Below the pieces are notes generated by a model, which made no database searches, was not told where the DNA came from, and saw only the letters and a list, made by a program, of their open reading frames with translations. The position numbers and the translations under genes are program-made. DNA of 64,000 nt from Candidatus Litorirhabdus singularis (GTDB taxonomy: Bacteria > Pseudomonadota > Gammaproteobacteria > Pseudomonadales > Halieaceae), in NCBI RefSeq assembly GCF_026262625.1, contig NZ_SHNN01000003.1, positions 536,911 to 600,910 on the forward strand, given 5' to 3'. Shown piece by piece: positions 42,810 through 51,146 of this stretch. The number at the start of each line of letters is the position of its first letter. The first letter of the stretch is position 1.

Positions 42810-43946
42810 CTAGGCGCAATAGGCCTCGCCAGCGGCAATCCTTGCACCCAGTGCAGCCAATTGACGGGCACTACCGCCTAACATCATTTCATTATGACGC
42901 GCCCACAGACAGTAACGCCAAAGAGGATAGTCTCGGTCGATGCCAGTACCACCATGCAGGTGCTGAGAGGCGTAACTCACTCGATGCCCCACATCGCCAG
43001 CCCACACTTTGGCAATCTGCACTTCATTGGTCGCGTCTGCCTCACTGGCCAATAAACTGGCAGCCTGATAGGTGTTCAAGCGCAGGCACTCCACATCTAT
43101 ATAGCAGTTTGCTGCCCGATGTCCCACGGCCTGAAAGGTACCAATGAGCACACCGAACTGCTTGCGCTCTGCCGAGTAAGACGCGGTCATTCGCATTGAA
43201 TGATCGGTGACACCCAGTTGATGCGCACACAAAGCGGCTGTTGTACGCAAACTCAGCCATTGCATGACCGCTGCTCCTGCGGTGGGACCGGCCAGCACAT
43301 CCGCCGCCGAGACCTGTACATCCTGCAACGTCAATTGGTACTGCGTCTCATAGGTGCTGTAGCGCACATCTTCCAGGCTAATACCGGCAGATTTGGGATC
43401 TACAAGTAACACCACCACGCCACCATCAACCGCTGCAGACAAAAGAATACGATCAGCACTGCGGGCAAACGGTACGCAGGTTTTCAAGCCACTAACCCGA
43501 TAGCCATCGCCATCCAATGTCGCTGTTGTCAGCGACGGTGCAGCGGGTTCCTCATTCCCCGGCTCCATCAGCGCCGCGGTAAGCAGCACATCGCCGCTGG
43601 CTACGCCAGGCAACCAGCGCCCCTGTAGCTCGCTGCTACCAAAGCGTTGAATTGGCGCGGCGGCGGAAACCAAATGAGGAATCACCGGCACCGGCGCAAT
43701 GCTGCGCCCAACCTCCTCGATAAACAGCGCCAGCTCGGTAAAGCCAAAGCCCATACCGCCGTGACTCTCTTCAAGCGCCACGCCTAATAGGCCGGCCTGA
43801 GCCAACTGTTGCCACAGCTCGCGATCAAATCGCTCAGCTTTAAATTCGTCATAGGCTGCCAGCCGCTCCGGGGTCACCTGCTCACTGAGTATCTGGCGCG
43901 CCAACGTTTGTACTTCGCCCTGTTGTTCTGAAAATCCGAAATCCAT
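42810..43946 (-). CDS. Acyl-CoA dehydrogenase, second-subunit type
   Basis: 378-residue ACAD-fold protein: DFGFSEQQGEVQTLARQIL at the N-terminus, GVALEESHGGMGFGFTELALFIEEVGRSIAPVPV, SAERKQFGVLIGTFQAVGHRAANCYIDVECL and ASQHLHGGTGIDRDYPLWRY. The C-terminal Glu/Gly-x-x-EIQ motif is absent. The ATG at 43946 has AGGAG upstream, and the extra N-terminal codons from 43985 overlap the previous gene, so they were rejected. It ends the pair begun by the ACAD at 45148; together they look like a steroid-type alpha2beta2 dehydrogenase. Confidence 0.87.
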   Translation of the reverse strand: MDFGFSEQQGEVQTLARQILSEQVTPERLAAYDEFKAERFDRELWQQLAQAGLLGVALEESHGGMGFGFTELALFIEEVGRSIAPVPVIPHLVSAAAPIQRFGSSELQGRWLPGVASGDVLLTAALMEPGNEEPAAPSLTTATLDGDGYRVSGLKTCVPFARSADRILLSAAVDGGVVVLLVDPKSAGISLEDVRYSTYETQYQLTLQDVQVSAADVLAGPTAGAAVMQWLSLRTTAALCAHQLGVTDHSMRMTASYSAERKQFGVLIGTFQAVGHRAANCYIDVECLRLNTYQAASLLASEADATNEVQIAKVWAGDVGHRVSYASQHLHGGTGIDRDYPLWRYCLWARHNEMMLGGSARQLAALGARIAAGEAYCA

Positions 43947-43960
43947 ACTATTTGCTCCTG

Positions 43961-45148
43961 CTAGCGACTGGCACGGGGAATCCACAACCCGGCCGCCGAG
44001 ATAATATCGCGTTGAATTTCGTTGGTACCACCGCCAAAGGTGATAATAGAAGCAGTACGATAGAGTCGTTCTATACGACCCTGCAGTACTTCACCGGCCT
44101 CTGAGTGAGCCTTGACCATCGAGGCCTGCCCGACGACCTCCCCCAACAACCGGTAAGCCTCAATAAAAAACTCGGAGCCATAAACTTTTGCCACCGACGC
44201 ATCGGCCATATCCAGCGTACCCTCACTCATCGCCCAAGCCTGCTTGTAGCAGACCAGCTTGAGCGCCTCGATGCCAACCCGTACCCGCGCCAGATTGCCC
44301 TGCACCCAAGCCTCGTCGACCAGACGACTGCCGTCCGCCAGCGTGGTTTCGCTGGCCCACTGCACCACTTTATTAAACAACACTGCAGTTGGACCAACAT
44401 TCACCAGGCTCAAGCGCTCGCGGTTGAGCTGACTGGTTATCAACTTCCATCCGCCATTAAGCTCGCCCACCAAATTACGATCGCTGACCCGAATATTGTC
44501 GTAGAAAGTGGCATTCGTGCGCACATCACCCAGCGTATTGACCGGCGTACAACTCCAGCCCGGATCATCATTGGGAACCAGGAACATGGAGATACCCTTG
44601 TGCTTTTTAGGCGCATCGGGGTCGGTGCGCACCGCCAACCAGGTGTAGTCGCAGAAGTGTGCCAGCGAGGTCCACATTTTTTGCCCGTTGATAACCCACT
44701 CATCACCATCACGCACCGCGCTGGTTTTCAGCGCGGCCAGGTCAGTACCTGCACCGGGTTCGGAATAGCCGATCGAGATCAATAATTCGCCAGCGAGAAT
44801 TTTGGGCACCAGCTCGGTCTTATGCCACTCATTGCCGTTTTCCGCCAACTGCGGACCCACCGACTCAGTGGTGAGAAACGGGAACGGATAGCCGGCCCGC
44901 ATAATTTCCTCGACAAAGATAAACTGTTCAATCGGCGACATCCCCTTGCCACCCAGCTCTTCGGGCCAACCGAGGCCGATCCAGCCGTCAGCGCCCATTT
45001 TTTTCAGTGCAGTGCGCCACAGCGGACCACCACCCTCACCCATATCCCGGCTACATTCATCCATCAGTTCCGGAGTCATTAACTCGCCAAAATAGGCGCG
45101 CAGTTCCTCCCTGAGAGCGTTTTGTTGAGGGGTAAACTCGACTTTCAT
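43961..45148 (-). CDS. Acyl-CoA dehydrogenase (GGGTNEIQ type)
   Basis: 395-residue FAD-dependent ACAD: KVEFTPQQNALREELRAYF, LISIGYSEPGAGTDLAALKT, NGQKMWTSLAHFCDYTWLAVRTDPDAPKKHKGISMFLVP and ITFGGGTNEIQRDIISAAGLW. Gly stands where the usual C-terminal catalytic Glu is, as in FadE26/28-like subunits. The ATG at 45148 follows AAAGG and matches family starts. It is 14 bases upstream of its partner ACAD and divergent from the DUF35/thiolase-like genes, a neighbourhood typical of sterol side-chain or steroid degradation. Confidence 0.9.
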   Translation of the reverse strand: MKVEFTPQQNALREELRAYFGELMTPELMDECSRDMGEGGGPLWRTALKKMGADGWIGLGWPEELGGKGMSPIEQFIFVEEIMRAGYPFPFLTTESVGPQLAENGNEWHKTELVPKILAGELLISIGYSEPGAGTDLAALKTSAVRDGDEWVINGQKMWTSLAHFCDYTWLAVRTDPDAPKKHKGISMFLVPNDDPGWSCTPVNTLGDVRTNATFYDNIRVSDRNLVGELNGGWKLITSQLNRERLSLVNVGPTAVLFNKVVQWASETTLADGSRLVDEAWVQGNLARVRVGIEALKLVCYKQAWAMSEGTLDMADASVAKVYGSEFFIEAYRLLGEVVGQASMVKAHSEAGEVLQGRIERLYRTASIITFGGGTNEIQRDIISAAGLWIPRASR

Positions 45149-45234
45149 GGACTGACCTTTGCAAATAGTTGAATCAGCCCACCATATTACGGTGAGGCGC
45201 GCCTGTCTCAATAGCCAAAGATGTCATTAGGCAC

Positions 45235-45240
45235 TGTCAA
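45235..45240 (-). promoter_or_regulatory. Possible -35 box for the ACAD pair
   Basis: Perfect TTGACA on the minus strand 86 bases before the ACAD start. The best -10 is GCTATT at a spacing of 19, so this is tentative. Confidence 0.3.
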
Positions 45241-45281
45241 AACAGATCAAAGTATAGGCGGGTGGCCGAGTCTGCCATGAT

Positions 45282-45307
45282 GAACCGGCTCCGCTATCGT
45301 CCGGTTC
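45282..45307. promoter_or_regulatory. Inverted repeat in the divergent ACAD / DUF35 promoter region
   Basis: GAACCGG (45282-45288) and CCGGTTC (45301-45307) are exact reverse complements with a 12-base centre. The position between two divergent catabolic operons suggests an operator. No regulator is encoded next to it, so the binding protein would be elsewhere. Confidence 0.45.
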
Positions 45308-45370
45308 GCGGTTGCTGCCATCTCCAGCGAATAGTATTCTGGCGACCGCTTTTCCCCGAGGTATACCGCA

Positions 45371-45805
45371 ATGAGCGTCAAACCACTGGTGCCTGCCATA
45401 GAAGGCTGGCACACCATGGACACTGCACAACCGCACCTGATCGGCACCCGTTGCTGTGACTGCGGCACCTACTTTTTCCCCAAGCAGTCGAGCTTTTGTA
45501 AAAACCCCAGCTGCGAAGGCAGTGAATTCGAAGAAGTCGAATTGAGCCGGACCGGCACGGTCTGGAGCTATACCAACGCCTGCTACAAACCGCCTACGCC
45601 CTTTGTCGCGCCGGACCCGTTCGTCCCCTACGCTATTGCTGCAGTGCAGCTGGAGCATGAGCAGATGGTAGTACTGGGGCAAGTGGTTGCCGGAGTGGAC
45701 TGCGCCGACCTAAAGGTAGGCATGCCCATGGAACTGGTACTGGAAACCCTGCATGAAGATGAAGAGAACACCAAAGTTACCTGGAAATGGAAGCCGAGCG
45801 CTTAG
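45371..45805 (+). CDS. Zn-ribbon OB-fold protein (DUF35 family)
   Basis: 144-residue DUF35 protein: a rubredoxin-like zinc ribbon with Cys28, Cys31, Cys43 and Cys48, then an OB-fold (GTVWSYTNACYKPPTPFVAPDPFVPYAIAAVQLE). DUF35 proteins partner thiolase-like enzymes and pass them acyl-CoA; in steroid side-chain breakdown the DUF35 part of ChsH2 binds the aldolase Ltp2. The thiolase-like gene follows after 20 bases, so the two almost certainly form such a complex. GAGG lies nine bases before the ATG. Confidence 0.9.
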   Translation: MSVKPLVPAIEGWHTMDTAQPHLIGTRCCDCGTYFFPKQSSFCKNPSCEGSEFEEVELSRTGTVWSYTNACYKPPTPFVAPDPFVPYAIAAVQLEHEQMVVLGQVVAGVDCADLKVGMPMELVLETLHEDEENTKVTWKWKPSA

Positions 45806-45825
45806 CGCCGCCTGAGGATAAAACT

Positions 45826-47013
45826 ATGTCACAAGAAGTTGCCATATTAGGCGTCGGCATGCACCCCTGGGGTAAATGGGGTAAAAATTTCGTGGAATAC
45901 GGCGTAGCCGCTGCACGCGAAGCCTTAGCCGATGCCGGGGTGCCCTGGCAGGACATCCGCTTTGTCTCCGGCGCCGCCACCATTCGCTGCGGTTATCCGG
46001 GCTATGTGGCTGGGGCCACCATGGCGCAGGCGTTGGGCTGGCAGGGTGCTGAAGTTAACACCTCGTATGCCGCCTGCGCTTCTGGCTCGCAAGCACTGGC
46101 CGCCGCCCGCGCCAAAATACTCTCGGGCGCCTGCGACGTGGCCCTGGTGGTTGGTGCGGACACTACCCCCAAAGGCTTTCTGGCACCTGCCGGCGGCTAT
46201 CGGCCGGAAGACCCGGACTGGGTGCGGTTTTACCTGGGCATTACCAACCCCACCTATTTTGGCCTGTACGCGCGGCGCCGCATGGACGTCTATGGCGACA
46301 CGCTGGAAGACTTTGCGGCAGTAAAAGTCAAAAACGCCGCGATTGGCAGCAAGAACCCGCGCGCACGCTACAAAAAGTGCTTTACCGCTGAAGATGTTGC
46401 CGCTTCGGCAATGGTGGCGGATCCGCTGCGCCTGATGGATATTTGCGCCACCAGCGACGGCGGTGCAGCCGTGATTATTTCCAGCCTCGAGTACGCCCGC
46501 AAAATGGGTAAGGGCGACGCGCCTCGTGTTGCCGCTATTTCTACGGTGACGCCAACCTTCGCCAGCGAAGTTGTCGAGATGCCGGATATAGCAACCGACT
46601 CTGCTGCTGCAGCCGGTGTCGATGCTGCCAGCTACCGCGCGGCCATCCCCCTGAAAGCCTATGAAGAAGCTGGCATCGGTCCCGAGGATATCAGTCTGGC
46701 CGAGGTCTATGATCTGTCAACGGCACTGGAATTAGACTGGATAGAAGATCTGCAGCTGGCGCAACGCGGTGAAGCGGCACACTTGTTGCGTCGCGGCGAC
46801 ACCTCCGTCGGCGGCAAGATACCGGTCAATGCCTCTGGCGGCTTAGCCTCCTTTGGCGAAGCGGTACCCGCCCAAGCGCTGTCTCAGATATGCGAATTGA
46901 CCTGGCAGCTACGTGGCCAGGCCGGTGAACGTCAAGTTGAGGGTGCTCGGGTAGGTATCACTGCCAATCAGGGCCTATTCGGTCACGGTTCTTCGGTCAT
47001 CATCAAAAAGTAG
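45826..47013 (+). CDS. Thiolase-like lipid-transfer protein (Ltp2/SCP-x type), likely retro-aldolase
   Basis: 395-residue thiolase-fold enzyme. Seen: EVAILGVGMHPWGKWGKNFVEYG, NTSYAACASGSQALAAARAKILSG with the nucleophile-position Cys, EDISLAEVYDLSTALELDWIEDL (with the Tyr-containing segment shared by Ltp2-type aldolases) and a C-terminal GLFGHGSSVIIKK. With the DUF35 partner this resembles the steroid 17-hydroxy side-chain aldolase Ltp2-ChsH2, which releases propionyl-CoA. A true thiolase cannot be excluded because the Cys is kept. The ATG at 45826 has GAGGA seven bases upstream; the earlier in-frame start overlaps the DUF35 gene. Confidence 0.9.
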   Translation: MSQEVAILGVGMHPWGKWGKNFVEYGVAAAREALADAGVPWQDIRFVSGAATIRCGYPGYVAGATMAQALGWQGAEVNTSYAACASGSQALAAARAKILSGACDVALVVGADTTPKGFLAPAGGYRPEDPDWVRFYLGITNPTYFGLYARRRMDVYGDTLEDFAAVKVKNAAIGSKNPRARYKKCFTAEDVAASAMVADPLRLMDICATSDGGAAVIISSLEYARKMGKGDAPRVAAISTVTPTFASEVVEMPDIATDSAAAAGVDAASYRAAIPLKAYEEAGIGPEDISLAEVYDLSTALELDWIEDLQLAQRGEAAHLLRRGDTSVGGKIPVNASGGLASFGEAVPAQALSQICELTWQLRGQAGERQVEGARVGITANQGLFGHGSSVIIKK

Positions 47014-47021
47014 CGGTCCCG

Positions 47022-47040
47022 CGGCCGGCAAACACGGCCG
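47022..47040. terminator. GC-rich hairpin after the thiolase-like gene
   Basis: CGGCCG and CGGCCG (self-complementary) flank a GCAAACA loop 9 bases after the stop. There is no T-run, so this is only a possible terminator or attenuator. Confidence 0.3.
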
Positions 47041-47090
47041 GGGCCCCGCCACGACCAATAAGAAAAAGGTATAAACAGGGGTTTAAAGAC

Positions 47091-47525
47091 ATGCGTATTT
47101 TGATATTTGGCACAATACTGGCGCTACTAAGCGCCTGCGGTGACCCGCTAGTCATGCTGCCGGGCGGGACGTTGAGCGGCACCGAAATGGCCGCGCCAGA
47201 ACAGTGGGCACAAGTGCCAGACACGGTACAGTTAGAGACCAACCCCGGCGACCCCTATTCGGTGAACGTTTGGGCCGCAGGTGTCGGCAGCAACCTGTAT
47301 GTGGCGACCGGTGAGGAAGGTAGCAGCTGGAGTGAATATATGGATGCCGATCCCAAAGTGCGCATCCGCATGGGCGACAGTATCTATCGACTTAATGCCA
47401 CTCGGGTCACTGATATTGCCGAGCTTAGCGCCGTAGGCGCTGCCTACATCACCAAGTACGATATGGACCCGGACGAAGACTGGTCAGCCACCAGCATCGT
47501 TTACCGGCTGGACCGCCGACCCTGA
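47091..47525 (+). CDS. Putative lipoprotein, DUF2255/split-barrel-like
   Basis: 144-residue protein with a lipoprotein signal, lipobox LLSAC with Cys16 acylated. The mature part (VQLETNPGDPYSVNVWAAGVGSNLYVATG, WSEYMDADPKVRIRMGDSIYRL) resembles the DUF2255/deazaflavin-type split barrel, but similarity is only by pattern. It would be anchored in the envelope. Function unknown. Downstream of the thiolase-like gene on the same strand and convergent with the GST gene. Confidence 0.7.
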   Translation: MRILIFGTILALLSACGDPLVMLPGGTLSGTEMAAPEQWAQVPDTVQLETNPGDPYSVNVWAAGVGSNLYVATGEEGSSWSEYMDADPKVRIRMGDSIYRLNATRVTDIAELSAVGAAYITKYDMDPDEDWSATSIVYRLDRRP

Positions 47526-47554
47526 CCTATGGACGGTAGGCGCAGACCAGCGCT

Positions 47555-48172
47555 CTACTCTACCCCGCGTTCTAAGGCCCGCTGATAGGCCGGGCGAGCC
47601 TGATTGCGCTCCAGATAAGCCGCCAGCGAAGGGTAAGGCTCTAACTGCCCCAGCGCCTGCGCCATGCCCACCATATAACTGATACCAAAATCTGCACCAC
47701 TGAAACGATCGCCCAGAATGAATTCATTATCGCCCAGTTGCTGGCTGATATGCCCGAAATGCAGGGCAATTTCAGGGTCACCAAAGCCGTCCAGTAAGGG
47801 CTGCGGCTCACCGCTGCGCAGCGCTATCATTTTCAACATCAGTGGAGTGAACACCGAACCCTCGGCATAGTGCAGCCATTGGGTATATTCGGCCCATGCA
47901 GACAGGTCAGACCGCGGTGGCGAAAAACGGTGGTTGGTATCGTATTTCTCTAACAGATAGCTGGTAATAGCTCCGGACTCTGACAACACCAGACCGTCTT
48001 CTTCAATCACCGGCGACTTGCCCAGCGGGTGAATCAGCTTGAGCTCCGGCGGTGCTCGCATGGTTTCAGGGTTGCGCAGATATTCCTTGAGCTGGTAATC
48101 CAGCTCCAGCTCTTCCAGCAGCCAGACCGCAAAAATCGAGCGCCCAATACGCAAATGGTGAATCGTTAACAT
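47555..48172 (-). CDS. Glutathione S-transferase family protein
   Basis: 205-residue GST: thioredoxin-like N-domain with HHLRIGRSIFAVWLLEELELDY, cis-Pro region GKSPVIEEDGLVLSESGAITSYLLEKYD (glutathione binding ESGAI), then an all-helical C-domain with the N-capping FSGADFGISYM. Ser12-13 region supplies the likely catalytic residue. The ATG at 48172 with GGAG upstream is preferred over the TTG at 48178. Probably detoxifies electrophiles; some GSTs act in aromatic catabolism. Confidence 0.9.
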   Translation of the reverse strand: MLTIHHLRIGRSIFAVWLLEELELDYQLKEYLRNPETMRAPPELKLIHPLGKSPVIEEDGLVLSESGAITSYLLEKYDTNHRFSPPRSDLSAWAEYTQWLHYAEGSVFTPLMLKMIALRSGEPQPLLDGFGDPEIALHFGHISQQLGDNEFILGDRFSGADFGISYMVGMAQALGQLEPYPSLAAYLERNQARPAYQRALERGVE

Positions 48173-48335
48173 GTCCAATCTCCAGTTTAAAATCGTAGCA
48201 GCGGGCTAACCACAGCGTCCGCCAACCGCCAAGTGTCCCATGACCGCCACCAAAATAGCAGCCTTAACTACTCGTACAGGTCAGCCTCGCGGTCGTTTGC
48301 TATGCTAACTGCTTTAGTAGGCCACGGAGGCCTCG

Positions 48336-48959
48336 ATGAATCTTATAGAGTGGTTGTCGCTGGCAACCGTTTGTCTGCTGGGCGCCATGTCTCCTGGACC
48401 CAGTCTAGCGGTGGTGCTGGCCCATACACTGCGCCAGGGGCACGGCTCAGGATATGCCGCTGCGATTAGCCACGGCGTCGGTGTAGGCCTCTATGGGTTG
48501 CTTACCGTGGCCGGACTGGCAGCACTGGTGACCAACTCACCGGTGCTATTTAGCACGCTGCAATTGGCTGGCGCTGGCTACCTTATCTTCATGGGAATCA
48601 AATCACTGCGCGCCACCAGCAGCCCGCTAGCCGCGACCGACCCTAAGCTGGAGGGCGAACGCGAAAACCCCTGGCGCGATGGCTTCCTGGTAGCCTTCCT
48701 GAACCCCAAACTAGCCGTGTTCATGTTGGCGCTATTCAGCCAGTTCCTGAGCCCCGACACTGACTGGACACAGCGGCTGATCATGGCAACAACAGTCGGC
48801 ACTCTAGATGCACTGTGGTACTGCGCCGTCGTGATGTTCATATCACGACCTCCGGTACTGGCCCGACTGCGTCAGGCCAGTGGCACCATAGACCGCGTGC
48901 TGGGCGTAATACTCATCGTGCTGGCGATCACGGTTATCATCTCAGCACTGTCCGGCTGA
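48336..48959 (+). CDS. LysE/RhtB family amino-acid exporter
   Basis: 207-residue inner-membrane protein with six predicted spans. MSPGPSLAVVLAHTLRQGHGSG (residues 18-39) is the LysE-family signature, followed by GAGYLIFMGIKSLRA and FLVAFLNPKLAVFMLALFSQF. GGAGG precedes the start. Its stop codon touches the end of the convergent Rieske gene, with no base between. Substrate probably a neutral amino acid or homoserine lactone-like compound. Confidence 0.9.
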   Translation: MNLIEWLSLATVCLLGAMSPGPSLAVVLAHTLRQGHGSGYAAAISHGVGVGLYGLLTVAGLAALVTNSPVLFSTLQLAGAGYLIFMGIKSLRATSSPLAATDPKLEGERENPWRDGFLVAFLNPKLAVFMLALFSQFLSPDTDWTQRLIMATTVGTLDALWYCAVVMFISRPPVLARLRQASGTIDRVLGVILIVLAITVIISALSG

Positions 48960-49964
48960 TCAGGCTGCGGTGCTACTTCTAACCGGGCCGGAGTCGCTGT
49001 AGAACTGTTGAAACCACTTGCGATACTTGGCAATGGGTCCGTCGCCATCACACAGCACGGGGTTGTCCACATAGACTTTGTTTTCCCAGATGGGAATATC
49101 CTGTTGCACCTGGAATACTACTTCATCCCTGACCCCATGGGCGTAAAGCTTGTTGACGTCTTCCTGGTCGCGGGGCAGGGAAAAGTTAAAGCGCATATGA
49201 ATATTCTGATCATCAATCGGCGTTATCGTGCCCATCATCACAATATCGAACATCCGGGAAAAACGCTGATAAGTGAGGCCGGGACCGATGCTCCAGGACT
49301 CCAGTTTGGACGCGTCACTATTCGCCCCACTGCGGTCGACGTTACCGTCTTCATCAATATGATTGGTCTGGCTGTCCATCAACGTAAGGCGCTTGTGACC
49401 GTCCATAGTGACCTTACCGTCCGGCATACTGTGGGAATTATGCACGGTGACAAAATGCGCAATATCTGCCGCATTTTCGCCGGTTTCCTGGATGATGGTA
49501 TTGATAGTCCAGTCGTAGGTGTCGAGCTCGGTCCAGGCCTCTGAATTCAGTTCCGCGAACTCCTCGACCTCAAAACTTGGGGCCGCATGCTGGGGGTGAT
49601 ACCAGGCCCAAATCATCTGGTTGCGCTCTACTACCGGATAGCTGTCGATGGCCTGCTTGCCGTCTACGCGAGCCGGCATGCGCTTGGCATAGGGAATGTT
49701 GGTGCAAAAGCCATTGCCGTCAAATTTCCAGGCATGGAAGGGGCAGCTAATGCTGTCACCCTGAACGCTGCCGCCATGACCCAGGTGTGCGCCCAGATGA
49801 GGACAGTAGGCTTTGAGTAATGCGGGAGCGCCGGACTCGGTGCGAAACAACACCAGCTCCTGGCCAAAATAATGCAATGGTTTGACGTCGCCAGCTGCCA
49901 GATTGGCCGTGTACTCGACTGCATACCAACCGAACGGGATAGGTTTGTCGTAGCGCTTGTTCAT
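48960..49964 (-). CDS. Rieske non-heme iron oxygenase (KshA / sterol C7-desaturase Neverland-DAF-36 group)
   Basis: 334-residue oxygenase subunit. Rieske [2Fe-2S] site Cys54, His56, Cys74 and His77 (CPHLGAHLGHGG and CPFHAWKF). The mononuclear iron motif ENAADIAHFVTVH gives Asn164, Asp167, His170 and His175. Features such as IPYAKRMPAR and ENAADIAH fall between bacterial 3-ketosteroid 9alpha-hydroxylase (KshA) and the cholesterol 7-desaturase group; I cannot separate them by eye. No Rieske reductase (KshB) is adjacent. The substrate is most likely a steroid or sterol. Single gene, followed downstream by the convergent LysE gene. Confidence 0.88.
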   Translation of the reverse strand: MNKRYDKPIPFGWYAVEYTANLAAGDVKPLHYFGQELVLFRTESGAPALLKAYCPHLGAHLGHGGSVQGDSISCPFHAWKFDGNGFCTNIPYAKRMPARVDGKQAIDSYPVVERNQMIWAWYHPQHAAPSFEVEEFAELNSEAWTELDTYDWTINTIIQETGENAADIAHFVTVHNSHSMPDGKVTMDGHKRLTLMDSQTNHIDEDGNVDRSGANSDASKLESWSIGPGLTYQRFSRMFDIVMMGTITPIDDQNIHMRFNFSLPRDQEDVNKLYAHGVRDEVVFQVQQDIPIWENKVYVDNPVLCDGDGPIAKYRKWFQQFYSDSGPVRSSTAA

Positions 49965-50039
49965 GGTGCCTCCTTCATTGATAGTCTTACCGTCAGGCTG
50001 CCCTGATCATACTTTGCTTGAGATAATCCGCCAGATGAT

Positions 50040-50069
50040 AAAAAAGCCGCCAACAATTAGCCAGGCCCG
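50040..50069 (-). terminator. Possible terminator after the CitE-like gene
   Basis: On the minus strand a GC-rich segment with short self-complementarity (GCC/GGC) is followed by six T (50045-50040), 25 bases after the stop. The stem is short and imperfect. Confidence 0.35.
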
Positions 50070-50948
50070 TTAGCCGCTGACGACCTCCAATCGCTGCTGT
50101 GATTCCCACAGCGCCAACAGGCGGTGGGCGTCGTCAACGTGCATGGTTTCTACCAGCTTGCCGTTGAGCACGGCCACACCTTTGCCCTCGTCTCTTGCGG
50201 CCTGCCAGACTGAAATAATCTGCCGCGCGTGCTCTACCTGTTCCTCATCCAAACCGTAAACTTCATTGGCCGTGGCGACCTGACTCGGATGGATTAGGGT
50301 CTTACCGTCAAATCCCAACGCGTGACCCTGCACACAGTCGGCACGAAAGCCCTCCTCACTAGTGATATCCAGAAACACGGAGTCGAGGATAACAATGCCG
50401 CCCATTCGCGCCGCATTAACGCAGCGTGACAAGGCATATTGCAGGCCCAGACGATCGGGGCGCACCGGCACACGCAGCTCATTAGCCAGATCTGTGGTAC
50501 CCATCAGCAACGCCTCCAGACGACCGCCGGAGCTGGCAATGGCCTCGACATTGGCAACCCCACGGGGCGTTTCGATCATGCCCCACAGCGTCACCTCTGC
50601 CGGCGCACCGCTGGACTCCAGCAGTTTGCTGCAGCGCTGCAGCTGTTCTGCCGAATCGATCTTGGGCAGGCAGATGGTCTTCACGCCGCTGGTAGCAAGT
50701 GCCTGCAAATCAGCTTCGCCCCAGGGGCTGTCGATACTGTTGGCGCGCACCACCACCTTGCGCGCTCCATAGCCACCGGCCTGCAACTGTTCCAGCACCT
50801 GCTGCCGCGCCTGTTCCTTGGCATCGGGCGACACCGCATCTTCCAGATCAAAGATCACCGCATCACAGTCCAGCTGCCGTGCCTTGTCCATGGCGCGCTG
50901 GTTGCTGGCCGGCATATACAATGCCGATCGCAGAATTTGCTGACTCAT
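50070..50948 (-). CDS. HpcH/HpaI aldolase / CitE-like CoA-ester lyase
   Basis: 292-residue TIM-barrel lyase: RSALYMPASNQRAMDKARQLDCDAVIFDLEDAVSP, VRANSIDSPWGEADL, CLPKIDSAEQ, WGMIETPRGVANVEAI and GFDGKTLIHPSQV are CitE/malyl-CoA lyase hallmarks, with the metal-binding Glu/Asp of FDLEDAV and GMIETP. It cleaves or forms 3-hydroxyacyl-CoA-type C-C bonds, such as citramalyl-CoA or malyl-CoA. Its place next to the Rieske gene suggests that it finishes a degradation product, but it might serve propionate or acetate metabolism. Confidence 0.88.
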   Translation of the reverse strand: MSQQILRSALYMPASNQRAMDKARQLDCDAVIFDLEDAVSPDAKEQARQQVLEQLQAGGYGARKVVVRANSIDSPWGEADLQALATSGVKTICLPKIDSAEQLQRCSKLLESSGAPAEVTLWGMIETPRGVANVEAIASSGGRLEALLMGTTDLANELRVPVRPDRLGLQYALSRCVNAARMGGIVILDSVFLDITSEEGFRADCVQGHALGFDGKTLIHPSQVATANEVYGLDEEQVEHARQIISVWQAARDEGKGVAVLNGKLVETMHVDDAHRLLALWESQQRLEVVSG

Positions 50949-51122
50949 ATTTACTGCCCCGCTGTTTTGGCCGTCATCTAATCATGATTACCTGGAAATT
51001 CACAGTCAGGGTGCTCCTCAGTGCCAGGGCGGATCTTATTGCTAAACGCGGCATCGACGTAAGCCGCGAATCCATCAGACTTTGGTGCAGCAATTTCGGC
51101 CGTCTCTGTGTTTGAGGATTGA

Positions 51123-51140
51123 AGCCTGAGCATTCAGGCT
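51123..51140. terminator. Perfect hairpin after the HlyD-like gene
   Basis: AGCCTGA and TCAGGCT pair around a GCAT loop, six bases after the stop of the minus-strand adaptor gene. No long T-run follows. It probably marks the end of the export-locus transcript. Confidence 0.45.
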
Positions 51141-51146
51141 ATGGGG

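Noticed and set aside
43947..43985. Extended N-terminus of the ACAD ending at 42810.
   Set aside because: AGGAG precedes the ATG at 43946, and the extra codons overlap the upstream ACAD gene.
45787..45825. Earlier in-frame start for the thiolase-like gene.
   Set aside because: It overlaps the DUF35 gene, adds residues unlike the family, and the ATG at 45826 has a good GAGGA site.
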